Assembly (NCBI GenBank): GCA_025923195.1
Contig: JAICGJ010000044.1
Span: forward strand, 1 to 35,583
DNA length: 35,583 bases
Direction of reading: 5' to 3'
DNA from: Chryseolinea sp.
GTDB lineage: Bacteria > Bacteroidota > Bacteroidia > Cytophagales > Cyclobacteriaceae
In this document: positions 8,248 through 17,068 of the stretch, piece after piece
How the letters are laid out: each line of letters opens with the position of its first letter
How positions within the stretch are numbered: position 1 is the stretch's first letter
Notes under the pieces: model-generated
Seen by the model: the letters and a program-made list of their open reading frames with translations, nothing else
The model's database searches: none
Told to the model about the DNA's origin: nothing
Position numbers and translations under genes: made by a program

Positions 8248-9301
8248 ATATCGTTGCACCCTGACAACTGCTTCCTGCTCCCGCCGTGCAGGCAAAACAA
8301 TGCTGGCCTGTAACGATCTCGCGATGCTCCAGCTTTTCAATGTCGAATCCATCAAGGTGCCGGCCGGCAGGAAACTCGGTTCTTAGGCCCAGCATTTGGT
8401 TGAAGTCGCAATCATATAAGTAACCTTGCCAATCTACAGAAATTGTATTTCTGCACATGACGCCGCTAACTGCAGCCGGGTTGAAGGCATTGATAAGTTT
8501 CTCCATATAATCGTCATAATTTCCTGTGTCGATCAGGAAATCGAGAAAACGGCTAATGGGAATATTGGTAATGGTAAAAAGACTGTTAAAGTCGATGTTG
8601 AAATGCTGCTTTAGTTCCTTTTTAAAATCACGCTGCAACTGCTCCTGGTTGCCTGGCAAGAAAGCTCCGGATGGATTGTACACCAAATCAAGGATGAGGC
8701 CAGTATCTGGTTTTCCATAACCCACTTCGTTCAGCATTTTTAGCCCCGTTATTGATCTGTCAAAAACACCTTCACCTCGTTGCCGGTCAGTCTTGCTTGC
8801 ATTGTAAAACGGCAACGATGAGCATATGCGCACACCATTTAACTTAAAAAACGCCGGAAGGCTATGATACTTCGGATTAGCTGTCATAATTGTCAGGTTA
8901 GATCTGACTATTATTTCCGAAACGCCGATAGCGCGCGCTTCCGATACAAACCATGTAAAGTCGGGATTCATTTCCGGCGCGCCGCCGGTGATATCAAGGG
9001 TCCTGATTTTTGTTTTCTTCAGGATGTCCAGACATTGTTGAATCGTTTTGCGCTGCATAATTTCCAGGCGATCTGGGCCTGCATCCACATGGCAATGTTT
9101 GCAGGTCTGATTGCACATATAACCCACGTTTACCTGAAGTATTTCAATCTTGGATGGCCGCAATGGAAATTTTCCTACGGATTCCATCTTCTTTTTAAAG
9201 GTCGGTAGTTGTCCCGAATCGGAGACGCTATTCTCCAGTATCTCAATTTGCCGTTGATGATTTGCAAGTTGGTGATGTCGTGCGTGAAGGGACTTTATCA
9301 T
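8246..9301 (-). CDS. arsS: Radical SAM protein of the arsenosugar type (ArsS)
   Basis: A 351-residue radical SAM enzyme. The [4Fe-4S] ligands are Cys63, Cys67 and Cys70 in CNQTCKHCH, followed by the glycine-rich DITGGAPEMNP. The C-terminal DUF3641-type region has further cysteines: SGVMCRNTISVDW, YLYDCDFNQMLGL and the tail GQHCFACTAGAGSSCQG, which can hold an additional cluster. This architecture is that of ArsS, proposed to attach the 5'-deoxyadenosyl group to dimethylarsenite in arsenosugar synthesis. It follows the peroxidase-like partner by 12 bases. The usual arsM methyltransferase is not in the window. Confidence 0.9.
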   Translation of the reverse strand: MIKSLHARHHQLANHQRQIEILENSVSDSGQLPTFKKKMESVGKFPLRPSKIEILQVNVGYMCNQTCKHCHVDAGPDRLEIMQRKTIQQCLDILKKTKIRTLDITGGAPEMNPDFTWFVSEARAIGVSEIIVRSNLTIMTANPKYHSLPAFFKLNGVRICSSLPFYNASKTDRQRGEGVFDRSITGLKMLNEVGYGKPDTGLILDLVYNPSGAFLPGNQEQLQRDFKKELKQHFNIDFNSLFTITNIPISRFLDFLIDTGNYDDYMEKLINAFNPAAVSGVMCRNTISVDWQGYLYDCDFNQMLGLRTEFPAGRHLDGFDIEKLEHREIVTGQHCFACTAGAGSSCQGATI

Positions 9302-9313
9302 AAATCCTTTCTT

Positions 9314-9646
9314 TTACATGGAAATCTTTTTGGATTTGTTCATCATCTGAACTCCGTGTACCAGAGAGGAGCCTCCCCGGATTGCTGCGGCAACATGAAT
9401 AGCCTCCATCATTGCTTTTTCCGTCACACCCTTTTCAAGGGTGTCCTGCGTATAGGCATCAATGCAATACGGGCATTGGATAGTATGCGCAACGGCGAGT
9501 GCGATCAATGATTTTTCGCGTGCTGTTAAATCTCCTTCCTTAAAAACGTCACCATACCAATCGAAAAATTTTTTGGCAAGATTACCCTCCCACTCTGCGA
9601 TGTTGGCAAATTTTTTCAGGTCGGCTGGATTGTAATATGTTTCCAT
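9314..9646 (-). CDS. Arsenosugar-associated peroxidase-like protein (CMD/AhpD family)
   Basis: A 110-residue all-helical protein of the carboxymuconolactone decarboxylase/AhpD family. The redox motif CPYC has Cys58 and Cys61 in AHTIQCPYCIDAYT, followed by KAMMEAIHVAAAIRGGSSLVHG. Its N-terminus METYYNPADLKKF and its place 12 bases upstream of arsS match the subgroup that accompanies arsenosugar genes. It is probably a thiol-disulfide or peroxide-handling partner of ArsS; the actual reaction is not established. Two TAnnTTTG elements lie on the same strand nearby, of which the one at 9676-9683 is correctly placed. Confidence 0.88.
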   Translation of the reverse strand: METYYNPADLKKFANIAEWEGNLAKKFFDWYGDVFKEGDLTAREKSLIALAVAHTIQCPYCIDAYTQDTLEKGVTEKAMMEAIHVAAAIRGGSSLVHGVQMMNKSKKISM

Positions 9647-9675
9647 AGTTTAGTTAAAACTTTGATGTTACACAC

Positions 9676-9683
9676 CAAAAGTA
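9676..9683 (-). promoter_or_regulatory. Bacteroidota-type -7 element for the arsenosugar pair (TACTTTTG)
   Basis: Minus-strand TACTTTTG is an exact TAnnTTTG match 30 bases before the ATG at 9646. A second match, TAAATTTG, lies further upstream at 9733-9740 within a weak inverted repeat (GAACATC / GATGTTC), so the pair may have two promoters or an operator. Confidence 0.45.
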
Positions 9684-9771
9684 TAAAAGGCATGCAATTT
9701 ATTTTAGCACGTGCACGACAAATAGGGAACATCAAATTTACATACGATGTTCACGAATCACTGGATTTAAA

Positions 9772-10713
9772 TCAGGAGGGAATGGCAATCCGATAGCTTT
9801 TGCCCTTCTTAACGGTAAGCCTGCCTTCTCGTAACCATGGGTTATGGCGCTTCAGCAGTTTGTAATTTGTTCCCTGAGATTTCGCAAAAGTGACCAGATC
9901 CTTTACGGTTTCATCAACTTCAACATATTTCAGAGGTTCCTGCTTGTATAAATGGTCGGGTTCAATATGAAAACCATATCGCAGCGGGTTTTCGGCGATT
10001 TCCTTGATTGCCAGTATTCTGAACACGTACCGGGAGGTTTCATCATTAAGGTATAAATCGTAATATGAATCCACGGACTGGTCATCAAGTGCCCTTTGTA
10101 ACCCGCTCATTCCACGATTGTAAGAAGCGGCCACCATTGTCCAGTTTCCAAATTTCTTGTAGGCTTTCTTAAGGTACTTACATGCTGCTTCAGTTGCCTT
10201 CAACGGATCGTAACGCTCGTCAACCTCTTCCGTGATCTCTAAGTCAAGTTCTTTGCCCGAACTTTTAAGAATTTGCCAATATCCTACAGCATCGCGATGA
10301 GATATTACATTCATCAAGTTGCTTTCGATCAGCGGCAAATATTTGAAATCCTCAGGAATTCCATGCTTCTCCATTATTTTTTGCATCTGTGGAAGCCATC
10401 GATTAGCTCTTTTCATCAAAAAGATTGTGTTGCTATGGAGGTAGCAGTTGATTTGAAGTTCCTTATCAAGTCGCTCATGGACATCAGGGATATGCAGCGG
10501 CACCGGCTCGTCGGCGAAAGAAATTTTGGAAGGTACATTGAATGATACTGCGGGCAATCTCTGATCCGTGCCCCCCTCGTAGTGTACTTCGAATACGCCG
10601 TTATCCGAAATTTTGTCCCGGCTGGGTTTGGTCGACCATTCTTTGTAGGATATATATCCAAAGAGAATAATCAATGAACAGATTGACAGGAAGTTTGAGA
10701 GGTTCAATTTCAT
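9772..10713 (-). CDS. Membrane-anchored lytic transglycosylase (MltD/SLT type)
   Basis: A 313-residue protein that cleaves peptidoglycan glycan strands. A single hydrophobic segment at residues 7-22 (NFLSICSLIILFGYIS) acts as signal or anchor. The SLT domain is at about 95-235: catalytic Glu130 in KYLPLIESNL, then VGYWQILKSSGKELDL, DPLKATEAACKYLKK and AASYNRGMSGLQRAL. The C-terminal 60 residues (LVTFAKSQGTNYKLLKRHNP, then KKGKSYRIAIPS) read like a degenerate LysM-type binding module. It follows selU by 31 bases and is probably co-transcribed with it. Confidence 0.88.
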   Translation of the reverse strand: MKLNLSNFLSICSLIILFGYISYKEWSTKPSRDKISDNGVFEVHYEGGTDQRLPAVSFNVPSKISFADEPVPLHIPDVHERLDKELQINCYLHSNTIFLMKRANRWLPQMQKIMEKHGIPEDFKYLPLIESNLMNVISHRDAVGYWQILKSSGKELDLEITEEVDERYDPLKATEAACKYLKKAYKKFGNWTMVAASYNRGMSGLQRALDDQSVDSYYDLYLNDETSRYVFRILAIKEIAENPLRYGFHIEPDHLYKQEPLKYVEVDETVKDLVTFAKSQGTNYKLLKRHNPWLREGRLTVKKGKSYRIAIPS

Positions 10714-10744
10714 CTTTCAATACATTCAATTGTTGGATAGCATA

Positions 10745-11770
10745 CTAAGCAAATGTACGCAGCGCTTCCACCTCCTTTATTAATTGCCGGGCGTAAACTT
10801 GTACGTCTGTACCATTCCATGAAGAATAAAGTTTTATTCGCTTTTTTTTTCTCTCCAGTCCGTTGCGATAAGACTTGTCGTAATATGTTAGCAGTATATC
10901 AATTACAGAACTCATATCCCCGGTCAAAAGTTTTTCTTTCGCCGCGTTATAATGCTGCCCGCCTAGCTTTTGTGCTATTTTGCTCATCGCCTCCAGGAAC
11001 TTTGTCATATCTGCGCTACCATACTCCCTCACCAGCCTGGCTATTCTAACCTCTTTTGAGACGCTGATTTCCATTAAGTTGCTCTTCGTCATTCTGGTCC
11101 ACAGGTCCTCAGGAAGAAAAATATTGCCGATGGCAATCGACTCGTCCTCTATCCAAACTCTTCTCGCAAGGTCAAGTTTCAGGATCTTCTCGAATAAGCA
11201 ATTTTGAAATTGCTCCGTACCGGGTTGAGGTGGCATCATTAACCCGCCAAAGACCGATCCCTTGTGACTGGCAATTGTCTCTAAGTCCAATATTTGTTCA
11301 CCTTCATTTTCAAGTGCCCGGAGGATCTCGCTTTTGCCGCTTCCTGTATATCCGCAAAGGGTGACAAACTTAAATGGCCGTTTGAAGTTCTCCATAGCTG
11401 TTTGCCGGTACGCCTTGTAGCCTCCTTGCAATTGATGAGTCTTGATCCGGGCCATATCCATGAACCGGCAAAAATTGGAAGACCGCATCCCGCCGCGCCA
11501 ACAATGAACCAGAAATTCTTCCCCGACTTGTCGTGAAGCCTCGATTAGCGTTGCCAACCGAGGGCCTACCAGCCGAAAGCCTGCATGGATAGCTTCCTGT
11601 TGCCCTTCTTGCTTGTAGGTGGTTCCGACGATAATTCGCTCCGAATTGTTCAATAGCGGGATATTAATTGCTAACGGAATATGCCCTTGCTCGTACTCGC
11701 GCTCAGATCTGACATCCACCACCGGCAGACGATGGCGAAGGGAAAGAAATTCATCAATAGGGACAATCAC
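10745..11770 (-). CDS. selU: tRNA 2-selenouridine synthase (SelU/MnmH)
   Basis: A 341-residue two-domain enzyme that swaps sulfur for selenium (through a geranylated intermediate) at the wobble 2-thiouridine of certain tRNAs. Residues 1-125 are a rhodanese domain with the active Cys90 in VHCWRGGMRSSNF. Residues 130-340 are a P-loop domain with Walker A GYTGSGKS at 140-147. The start MIVPIDEFLSLRHRLPVVDV is typical. A TAATTTTG element lies just upstream. selD, which supplies selenophosphate, is not in the window; without it the enzyme could still perform geranylation. Confidence 0.93.
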   Translation of the reverse strand: MIVPIDEFLSLRHRLPVVDVRSEREYEQGHIPLAINIPLLNNSERIIVGTTYKQEGQQEAIHAGFRLVGPRLATLIEASRQVGEEFLVHCWRGGMRSSNFCRFMDMARIKTHQLQGGYKAYRQTAMENFKRPFKFVTLCGYTGSGKSEILRALENEGEQILDLETIASHKGSVFGGLMMPPQPGTEQFQNCLFEKILKLDLARRVWIEDESIAIGNIFLPEDLWTRMTKSNLMEISVSKEVRIARLVREYGSADMTKFLEAMSKIAQKLGGQHYNAAKEKLLTGDMSSVIDILLTYYDKSYRNGLERKKKRIKLYSSWNGTDVQVYARQLIKEVEALRTFA

Positions 11771-11788
11771 GGATAGGATAATTTAACT

Positions 11789-11796
11789 CAAAATTA
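11789..11796 (-). promoter_or_regulatory. Bacteroidota-type -7 element for selU (TAATTTTG)
   Basis: Minus-strand TAATTTTG is an exact TAnnTTTG match 19 bases before the selU ATG. The divergent promoter for the FkbM gene lies about 60 bases away. Confidence 0.45.
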
Positions 11797-11855
11797 GCAA
11801 AGAATCGGTTGATACGTTTCTCAAGTGTGCAGGATTCAAACCGTGCTTTCTTTCG

Positions 11856-11863
11856 TATCTTTG
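11856..11863 (+). promoter_or_regulatory. Bacteroidota-type -7 element for the FkbM gene (TATCTTTG)
   Basis: Exact TAnnTTTG match 19 bases before the ATG at 11882, giving a predicted leader of about 12 nt. It has the same spacing as the element before the small-protein gene at 4376. Confidence 0.45.
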
Positions 11864-11881
11864 CTCCAAGCGCAGTAAAGC

Positions 11882-12721
11882 ATGCTAAATTACATCAAAC
11901 GAAAAATTGAGAAGATAAAACTAAAGCGAACTTTTAGGGAGTATGGCTATGAAATAAAAAAGTTCGAGATTGAAAACTTAGGTGTTGTTGAATATGCACA
12001 GTGGCTTCATCCTTTTGAAGGCCCAAAATCAATTACTAATTCAAACATTAACTTCTATAAGAAACTTGCCAAGCCTGGTGCGATGATCATCGATATTGGC
12101 GCGCATACGGGAGATACGACCGTACCTATGGCACTGGCTGTGGGGAAGGAAGGTTTGGTTTTAGCTTTGGAACCTAACAAATATGTTTACAAAATCCTCG
12201 AAAAAAACGCTTCTCTGAATCCTAAGTACACCAACATCAAACCTGTATGTTTTGCCGCCACTAGCGAAGACGGCGATTTTGTATTTAACTATTCGGATGC
12301 ATCGTTCAATAACGGAGGATTTTTATCTGAAATTCATGTCAAGAATCATCACCACAATTATACGCTGAAGGTGACTGGTAAGAACCTCCAGAAATATTTG
12401 TATGATAATTTTTCGAAGGAATTGGAAAAGCTGGACTTGGTCAAGGTTGACGCAGAAGGATATGACAAAGAGATTTTGAAAACAATTCCTGATATTCTTA
12501 ATCAGTACAAGCCAAACCTTATGATCGAGTGTTACAAAAGACTTGACCAGAATGAAAGACATGAATTGTTTGACATCATACACAGTCATGGATATCGATT
12601 GTATTATCTTGAGAATTTCGAAGAGACAGGTAACAAGATTTTAGTGGAGAAAAAGAATATGATGGATCGGAAACATTTTGAGATGATGGCGATCCATGAA
12701 AGCGTTAATAGTTATCAGTGA
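11882..12721 (+). CDS. FkbM-family SAM-dependent methyltransferase
   Basis: A 279-residue methyltransferase. The SAM-binding motif I is IIDIGAHTGDTT (about residues 69-80), motif II is LALEPNKYVYKIL, and the family signature LVKVDAEGYDKEIL is near residue 190. FkbM enzymes O-methylate sugars or polyketides, often on surface glycans; the substrate here is unknown. The basic N-terminus (MLNYIKRKIEKIKLKR) has no signal. The final residues (SVNSYQ) and the stop codon are encoded by a degenerate heptamer repeat, so the C-terminus has probably been altered by repeat insertion. It is monocistronic and convergent with the DUF5686 gene. Confidence 0.88.
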   Translation: MLNYIKRKIEKIKLKRTFREYGYEIKKFEIENLGVVEYAQWLHPFEGPKSITNSNINFYKKLAKPGAMIIDIGAHTGDTTVPMALAVGKEGLVLALEPNKYVYKILEKNASLNPKYTNIKPVCFAATSEDGDFVFNYSDASFNNGGFLSEIHVKNHHHNYTLKVTGKNLQKYLYDNFSKELEKLDLVKVDAEGYDKEILKTIPDILNQYKPNLMIECYKRLDQNERHELFDIIHSHGYRLYYLENFEETGNKILVEKKNMMDRKHFEMMAIHESVNSYQ

Positions 12722-12906
12722 ATAGTTAATCGTAGGAGTGTGTGAGAGTGTGCGCCAGATTGCAGTGTGAGAGAGTTGCCTGGTGAACTCGTTAATCATT
12801 CCGTGCTCGGTGTTCGAAACCATTATCCATTACTCTCCAAAAGTGAAAATTCGGCAGACGCACTACGCCTCACTCCCGCCCCCACGATTAACGGATAGCT
12901 ATTAAC
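12704..12906. repeat. Degenerate heptamer repeats forming an imperfect inverted repeat
   Basis: The left arm, from 12704, reads in seven-base units GTTAATA, GTTATCA, GTGAATA, GTTAATC, GTAGGAG, TGTGTGA, GAGTGTG. The right arm, read on the minus strand from 12906, is GTTAATA, GCTATCC, GTTAATC, GTGGGGG, then drifts. Further heptamer-like units (CATTATC, CATTACT) occur at about 12823-12836. The left arm codes the end of the FkbM gene and its stop; the right arm begins at the stop codon of the DUF5686 gene. No gene or clear terminator lies between. The repeats look like a mobile or slippage-derived intergenic family. Confidence 0.6.
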
Positions 12907-15560
12907 TAATTTTCCGAGAAATTTCCTGTGATATACGACGCGATACCAATTCTAAATCCATAGCTCAGATACTTTCCGTCTTGAAAAGAGGCTGCTGCCT
13001 CAAGTCTGAATATCCGTAAGATACCATCAATAGAGTAACCGACTTCGGTGTAATTTTTGGAAGTAGGGCTGGCCAAATAATTGACAAAAATATTTTCGCG
13101 AATACCAGCCAGTCTCACGAGCGGTATGTTTGAAATAAGAAATTTTCGAAACTGGTAGTGGAAATTACCAGCGAAGTACTTATCAGAAGTGCTGAATTTG
13201 TAGTAATCAAGCAATCGGAAACTCCCTACCGGATCGTTGGTTATAAGAGGTGTTTGATTACCCTGAAAATGCTTATGATCCATAAAATACATCTTGTCCG
13301 TATCCATGAACCAACCAGCGCGCAATGCTACATCGGCGTTACCCCGTATTCCGATCCTAAATCCATGTTTAAACGATACTTCGATCTGATCAAAATCGGT
13401 AACGCTATTCAACACATTCTTAAAGCCGCGTCGATAATTGAGTGAAATTATAGGCGACGAGTTGGGAACCTCCGTTTGCTGATCGTTGCGTATAGTATAT
13501 TTTATCCAAGGTCTTGCGGTAATACCGATCGATCCGATGAACGAATTGTGTTCTGGAAACGAAGTATCTGCCAATTCATCATTGACAGGACGATTAGGCG
13601 TGTAGTCTTCAATTTTATCCCGGTTGACGATCTTAAAATCAGTTGTATTGAAGAGTTCCCGCCTTTTGCTCCAGGACCATGTGGTATTCAGGGTAAAATA
13701 GGTATTCAACTTTCTTCTGAATGACAGGTCAACGTAGTCTCTTTCATAAATCTTCATCAGATTTTTTTCAAGGAGGAGCGTCATAAGCGTGTTTACAATG
13801 GGCAATATTGGTTCGTCTGGGTTATATTGGTCAATGAACCTTCCGCCCTGTACGTTAAGACGGTAATTTTTATTTCGCATGGAAAAATTTAGGTAACCTG
13901 ATGGCTCGTCCCGGGAAAAGGCGTATCTGAACAAAGGCGTTATGGTGAGCCTTGTTTTATTAGTGTCTTGAAGTATGGTGCCAAAGGAGACCTTATAGTT
14001 GAAATTCCAACCGTCAACAGTATTGAATCCAGGCATTGGGAAATGGATCTTAAAGTTTGAGTGCTTTGATATTTTGTAGTTGTCGCCGATGATCAGGTCC
14101 CAAGGTTGAAATCCTTTGTGTTTCGATGATTTCAGAGTGTCTCCCGCCTCTTTTTTTCGTGTCACCTCTGCCAGACTGTCGGATTTCTGATACCCTTTTA
14201 TTTCCTCATTTGTAAGAGGAACAGGACGTATTGCAGCCCAGTAGGCGGAATCCTTTTTGTAAGCTCCACTGTCGATCTTAAAAATTGAGTTGGAAATTAT
14301 CTCAGGAGCCTCCAGCCCCTTGACTTCCGCTTTTTCATACTCTTTAATGATGGTATTTAATTCCTTGCGCGTAATTTCTTTCCCTTCGGAAAGCCGTTCC
14401 TGCAATTGCCTGGTTTGATCTTTTTTCGCCTGCTCCTTTTTGGATAGAGGCTTAAACTTCTCTTCGATCTCCCTCGCTTGTTCTATTTCTATTTTCTCAT
14501 CAATTACCTCCATCTGTTCGCTGTCCACGTACAATTCCGGGTTGAGTTGGATCTTGTATCCGCTTACAGTAGCGAGATAGTTATATTCAAACTCAAATCC
14601 GAAAACTTTACCATCCACTTTAAAACGATGAGATACGGGCATCCATGCTTTGTCCTCTATTGGCGCATAAACAGCCTTGATGTATACGTCAATGCCAAGC
14701 TTAGAGGTATGAATATCCATGCTATGAATGCTCCACCAGTTTTCGACTATGTAAAGCATACCGTCGATAACATCGTCACCCTTTGAACGTGGGATTACTT
14801 TTATCCGGCTGACTTCGTAGTCGCGGTCTTTGAATGTCCCCATATATTCAAACTTGTAGTAGGAAAAGGCTTTGGGAGAGAGGGGAGAAATGGTTTCTGC
14901 TACTTCCGGCTCATAAAAACTACCGAAGATGTAAGGATTTGGGGAGGTATTATTATCCTTTCCGTCACTTCTTATTGAGATGACTTTTTCCTCAAACTTT
15001 CCGGGACGGGTAAATTTAATGTCGCTAATGGATTCGGAAACAAAGACTCTGCCTTTTTCAACGCCCTCTTTTTCAAGAGCGCGCTTAGCCAGCCAGGGAT
15101 AGTCTTTCAGTTGGCCCGAACCTTTTATATAAACTCTGGCAGTATAGCTATCGAGTTGTTGCAAGTGATACTTTGCCTTGGCAATTGCTTTCCGCATTAT
15201 CGTGTAAGCAGGATCTTCGTCGCCAGCTTTTACCGTTACCGTCTGCAGCACGGTAACTTGCGTTTTTAATGTGACATTAATTTCAATGAAATCCGATCCA
15301 ATATCAACCTGCTGTGTTACCGTTTCGAAACCCACGTACTGATATACGAGATCATATTTACCGGCAGGCAAGATAATTTCATAGGCGCCATTGACGTTCG
15401 TTGTCGTGCCGCTACCAGTCTGCTTCACAAAGATGGTGGTGTAGGCGAGAGGTTCGCCCTTTTCATCCTTTACAAAGCCCCGGACTCCGCCTGCGTAGGA
15501 TGAAACAGCCAAGCTTGACACAATGGACAAAACGAAGCCAAATAACCTCATAAAACGCAT
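12906..15560 (-). CDS. Exported DUF5686 / carboxypeptidase-regulatory-like protein
   Basis: About 884 residues. The ATG at 15560 gives a signal peptide (MRFMRLFGFVLSIVSSLAVS); an in-frame ATG at 15593 would add 11 residues. After it comes a carboxypeptidase-regulatory-like beta domain at about residues 25-110 (GGVRGFVKDEKGEPLAYTTI), then a long DUF5686 region with an acidic-basic helical stretch near 400-450 and a C-terminal half rich in alternating aromatic beta strands, consistent with an outer-membrane barrel. Family function is unknown. It is the last gene of the sigma/anti-sigma/gmk/nadD run and starts 47 bases after nadD. Confidence 0.85.
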   Translation of the reverse strand: MRFMRLFGFVLSIVSSLAVSSYAGGVRGFVKDEKGEPLAYTTIFVKQTGSGTTTNVNGAYEIILPAGKYDLVYQYVGFETVTQQVDIGSDFIEINVTLKTQVTVLQTVTVKAGDEDPAYTIMRKAIAKAKYHLQQLDSYTARVYIKGSGQLKDYPWLAKRALEKEGVEKGRVFVSESISDIKFTRPGKFEEKVISIRSDGKDNNTSPNPYIFGSFYEPEVAETISPLSPKAFSYYKFEYMGTFKDRDYEVSRIKVIPRSKGDDVIDGMLYIVENWWSIHSMDIHTSKLGIDVYIKAVYAPIEDKAWMPVSHRFKVDGKVFGFEFEYNYLATVSGYKIQLNPELYVDSEQMEVIDEKIEIEQAREIEEKFKPLSKKEQAKKDQTRQLQERLSEGKEITRKELNTIIKEYEKAEVKGLEAPEIISNSIFKIDSGAYKKDSAYWAAIRPVPLTNEEIKGYQKSDSLAEVTRKKEAGDTLKSSKHKGFQPWDLIIGDNYKISKHSNFKIHFPMPGFNTVDGWNFNYKVSFGTILQDTNKTRLTITPLFRYAFSRDEPSGYLNFSMRNKNYRLNVQGGRFIDQYNPDEPILPIVNTLMTLLLEKNLMKIYERDYVDLSFRRKLNTYFTLNTTWSWSKRRELFNTTDFKIVNRDKIEDYTPNRPVNDELADTSFPEHNSFIGSIGITARPWIKYTIRNDQQTEVPNSSPIISLNYRRGFKNVLNSVTDFDQIEVSFKHGFRIGIRGNADVALRAGWFMDTDKMYFMDHKHFQGNQTPLITNDPVGSFRLLDYYKFSTSDKYFAGNFHYQFRKFLISNIPLVRLAGIRENIFVNYLASPTSKNYTEVGYSIDGILRIFRLEAAASFQDGKYLSYGFRIGIASYITGNFSEN

Positions 15561-15607
15561 AGAGCTAGGGTCAGGAGCATGGTTTAGATGCATGAATTTC
15601 TTTGCCT

Positions 15608-16192
15608 TTAATCCTGATAAAAGCCCTTGGCTTTGATTCTTTCCTCTACGATATCAGGCACAAGGTATCGCACCGATTGTTTTCTTTTGATGCACGTCCG
15701 TATAAACGTCGCAGAAATATCAAGCATTGGAGCTTCAATATATGTAACGTTAGGATGCGTCCGGAGTTCCGAAAGTTGCGTATTAGGACGGGGATACACG
15801 TATAGGCCGTAATCCTTCAGTATTTGCTGATAATTTTTCCACTTCGTGAAATTCACAAGATTGTCCTCGCCAATGATGACCTTAAATTCTTTTTCAGGAT
15901 GTTTTTCTTTGAGATGAACAAGTGTATGAATCGTGTAACTCGGCTTGGGGAGGTGGAATTCTATATCTGATACCTCCAGCTTATAATTGTCGAAGATGGC
16001 AGCCCTCACCAGATCATAGCGGTCAAACTCATGAAGCAGGCCTTTACTCGGTTTAAAAGGGTTATGAGGTGAAACTACGAACCAGACTCCTTTAAGATCG
16101 GTTGTTTCAACCATGAGGTTAGCGATGATGAGGTGCCCCATATGAATGGGGTTGAATGACCCGAAAAAAAGTCCGATCTTTTGAGCGTCCAT
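15608..16192 (-). CDS. nadD: Nicotinate-nucleotide adenylyltransferase
   Basis: A 194-residue enzyme that joins nicotinate mononucleotide and ATP to make NaAD in NAD synthesis. The nucleotidyltransferase motif GSFNPIHMGH is at residues 11-20, substrate motif SPHNPFKP follows, and ISATFIR near residue 160 is the second ATP-binding signature. Length and order are normal for the family. It lies 32 bases downstream of gmk in the same operon. Confidence 0.96.
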   Translation of the reverse strand: MDAQKIGLFFGSFNPIHMGHLIIANLMVETTDLKGVWFVVSPHNPFKPSKGLLHEFDRYDLVRAAIFDNYKLEVSDIEFHLPKPSYTIHTLVHLKEKHPEKEFKVIIGEDNLVNFTKWKNYQQILKDYGLYVYPRPNTQLSELRTHPNVTYIEAPMLDISATFIRTCIKRKQSVRYLVPDIVEERIKAKGFYQD

Positions 16193-16224
16193 ACGTCGGG
16201 TGAAGATAGCAAAAAGCGAAGAGC

Positions 16225-16791
16225 CTATTTTTTAAATTCCTCGTAGAGCAACTGGGCCTCCGCTAATGATTTTTGAAGGTTTTCATTAATAAGAACCTTA
16301 TCAAACTGATCCTGGAACGACATTTCGAAATTTGCTTTGAACAATCTTCTTGAGATGCTTTCGGCTGACTCCGTTCCGCGATCGTTAAGTCTTTCTTTCA
16401 AAATTTCCAGCGTGGGAACCTTAACAAAAACTGCGAGCGCCTTGTCGCCAAAATATTTTTTAAGATTTAATCCACCCTTAACATCAACATCAAAAATCAC
16501 ATTCTTTCCCTGTTTCCAGATGCGATCAATCTCTGACTTCAACGTACCGTAAAAATTTCCTTCATACACTTCTTCCCACTCGATAAAATCGTTGTCGTCA
16601 ATTTTCTTCTTAAACTCTTCGGGGGTGAGAAAATAGTAATCTTTGCCGTGTTGTTCGGTACGGCCGCGCTTGTCGCGCGTAGACGCAGATATGGAGAATC
16701 CCAGATCTGGATTTGTTTTGAGGAGATGTCTTACAATAGTAGTCTTACCTGAACCGGAGGGCGCAGAAAAAATGATGGCTTTACCTTCCAT
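16225..16791 (-). CDS. gmk: Guanylate kinase
   Basis: A 188-residue enzyme that phosphorylates GMP to GDP. The P-loop APSGSGKTT is at residues 10-18, and the GMP-binding stretch [19 protein letters not shown] follows; the lid and [11 protein letters not shown] region are present. The ATG at 16791 directly abuts the stop codon of the anti-sigma gene, so the two are probably translated from one message. Confidence 0.97.
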   Translation of the reverse strand: MEGKAIIFSAPSGSGKTTIVRHLLKTNPDLGFSISASTRDKRGRTEQHGKDYYFLTPEEFKKKIDDNDFIEWEEVYEGNFYGTLKSEIDRIWKQGKNVIFDVDVKGGLNLKKYFGDKALAVFVKVPTLEILKERLNDRGTESAESISRRLFKANFEMSFQDQFDKVLINENLQKSLAEAQLLYEEFKK

Positions 16792-17064
16792 CTAGGGAGC
16801 CAGGTTAGAAATGACTTTGGCTTTTATGCTATCGATCAGTTCCTGCGGTGCCTGACCTGTGCATTTATTTTTTAGGAGTTGACGAATCGCTACTTCAAGG
16901 TGATAGTTTTTGTAGCATGGCATGCATTCTTCGAGATGATGCACTAAAAAATGTTCTTTTTGTTCGGGAGAAGCTTCACCGTCAACGATTAACTGAAGCA
17001 TTTCCATGCATTCGCGTTGATTTTGACATTCCTGCTTCATTTGGTTTTGGTCCGGATTACTCAT
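16792..17064 (-). CDS. Zinc-containing anti-sigma factor
   Basis: A 90-residue soluble protein. The ATG at 17064 (MSNPDQNQMKQECQNQ) lies four bases after the stop of the sigma-factor gene; the frame is open upstream into the sigma gene but that start would overlap it. The ZAS-type motif HxxxCxxC is visible as His43, Cys47 and Cys50 in VHHLEECMPCYK, with Cys19 as a likely fourth ligand. Such proteins bind ECF sigma factors and release them on oxidation or another signal. No membrane segment is present, which points to a cytoplasmic, possibly thiol-sensing, switch. Confidence 0.85.
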   Translation of the reverse strand: MSNPDQNQMKQECQNQRECMEMLQLIVDGEASPEQKEHFLVHHLEECMPCYKNYHLEVAIRQLLKNKCTGQAPQELIDSIKAKVISNLAP

Positions 17065-17068
17065 AGGC

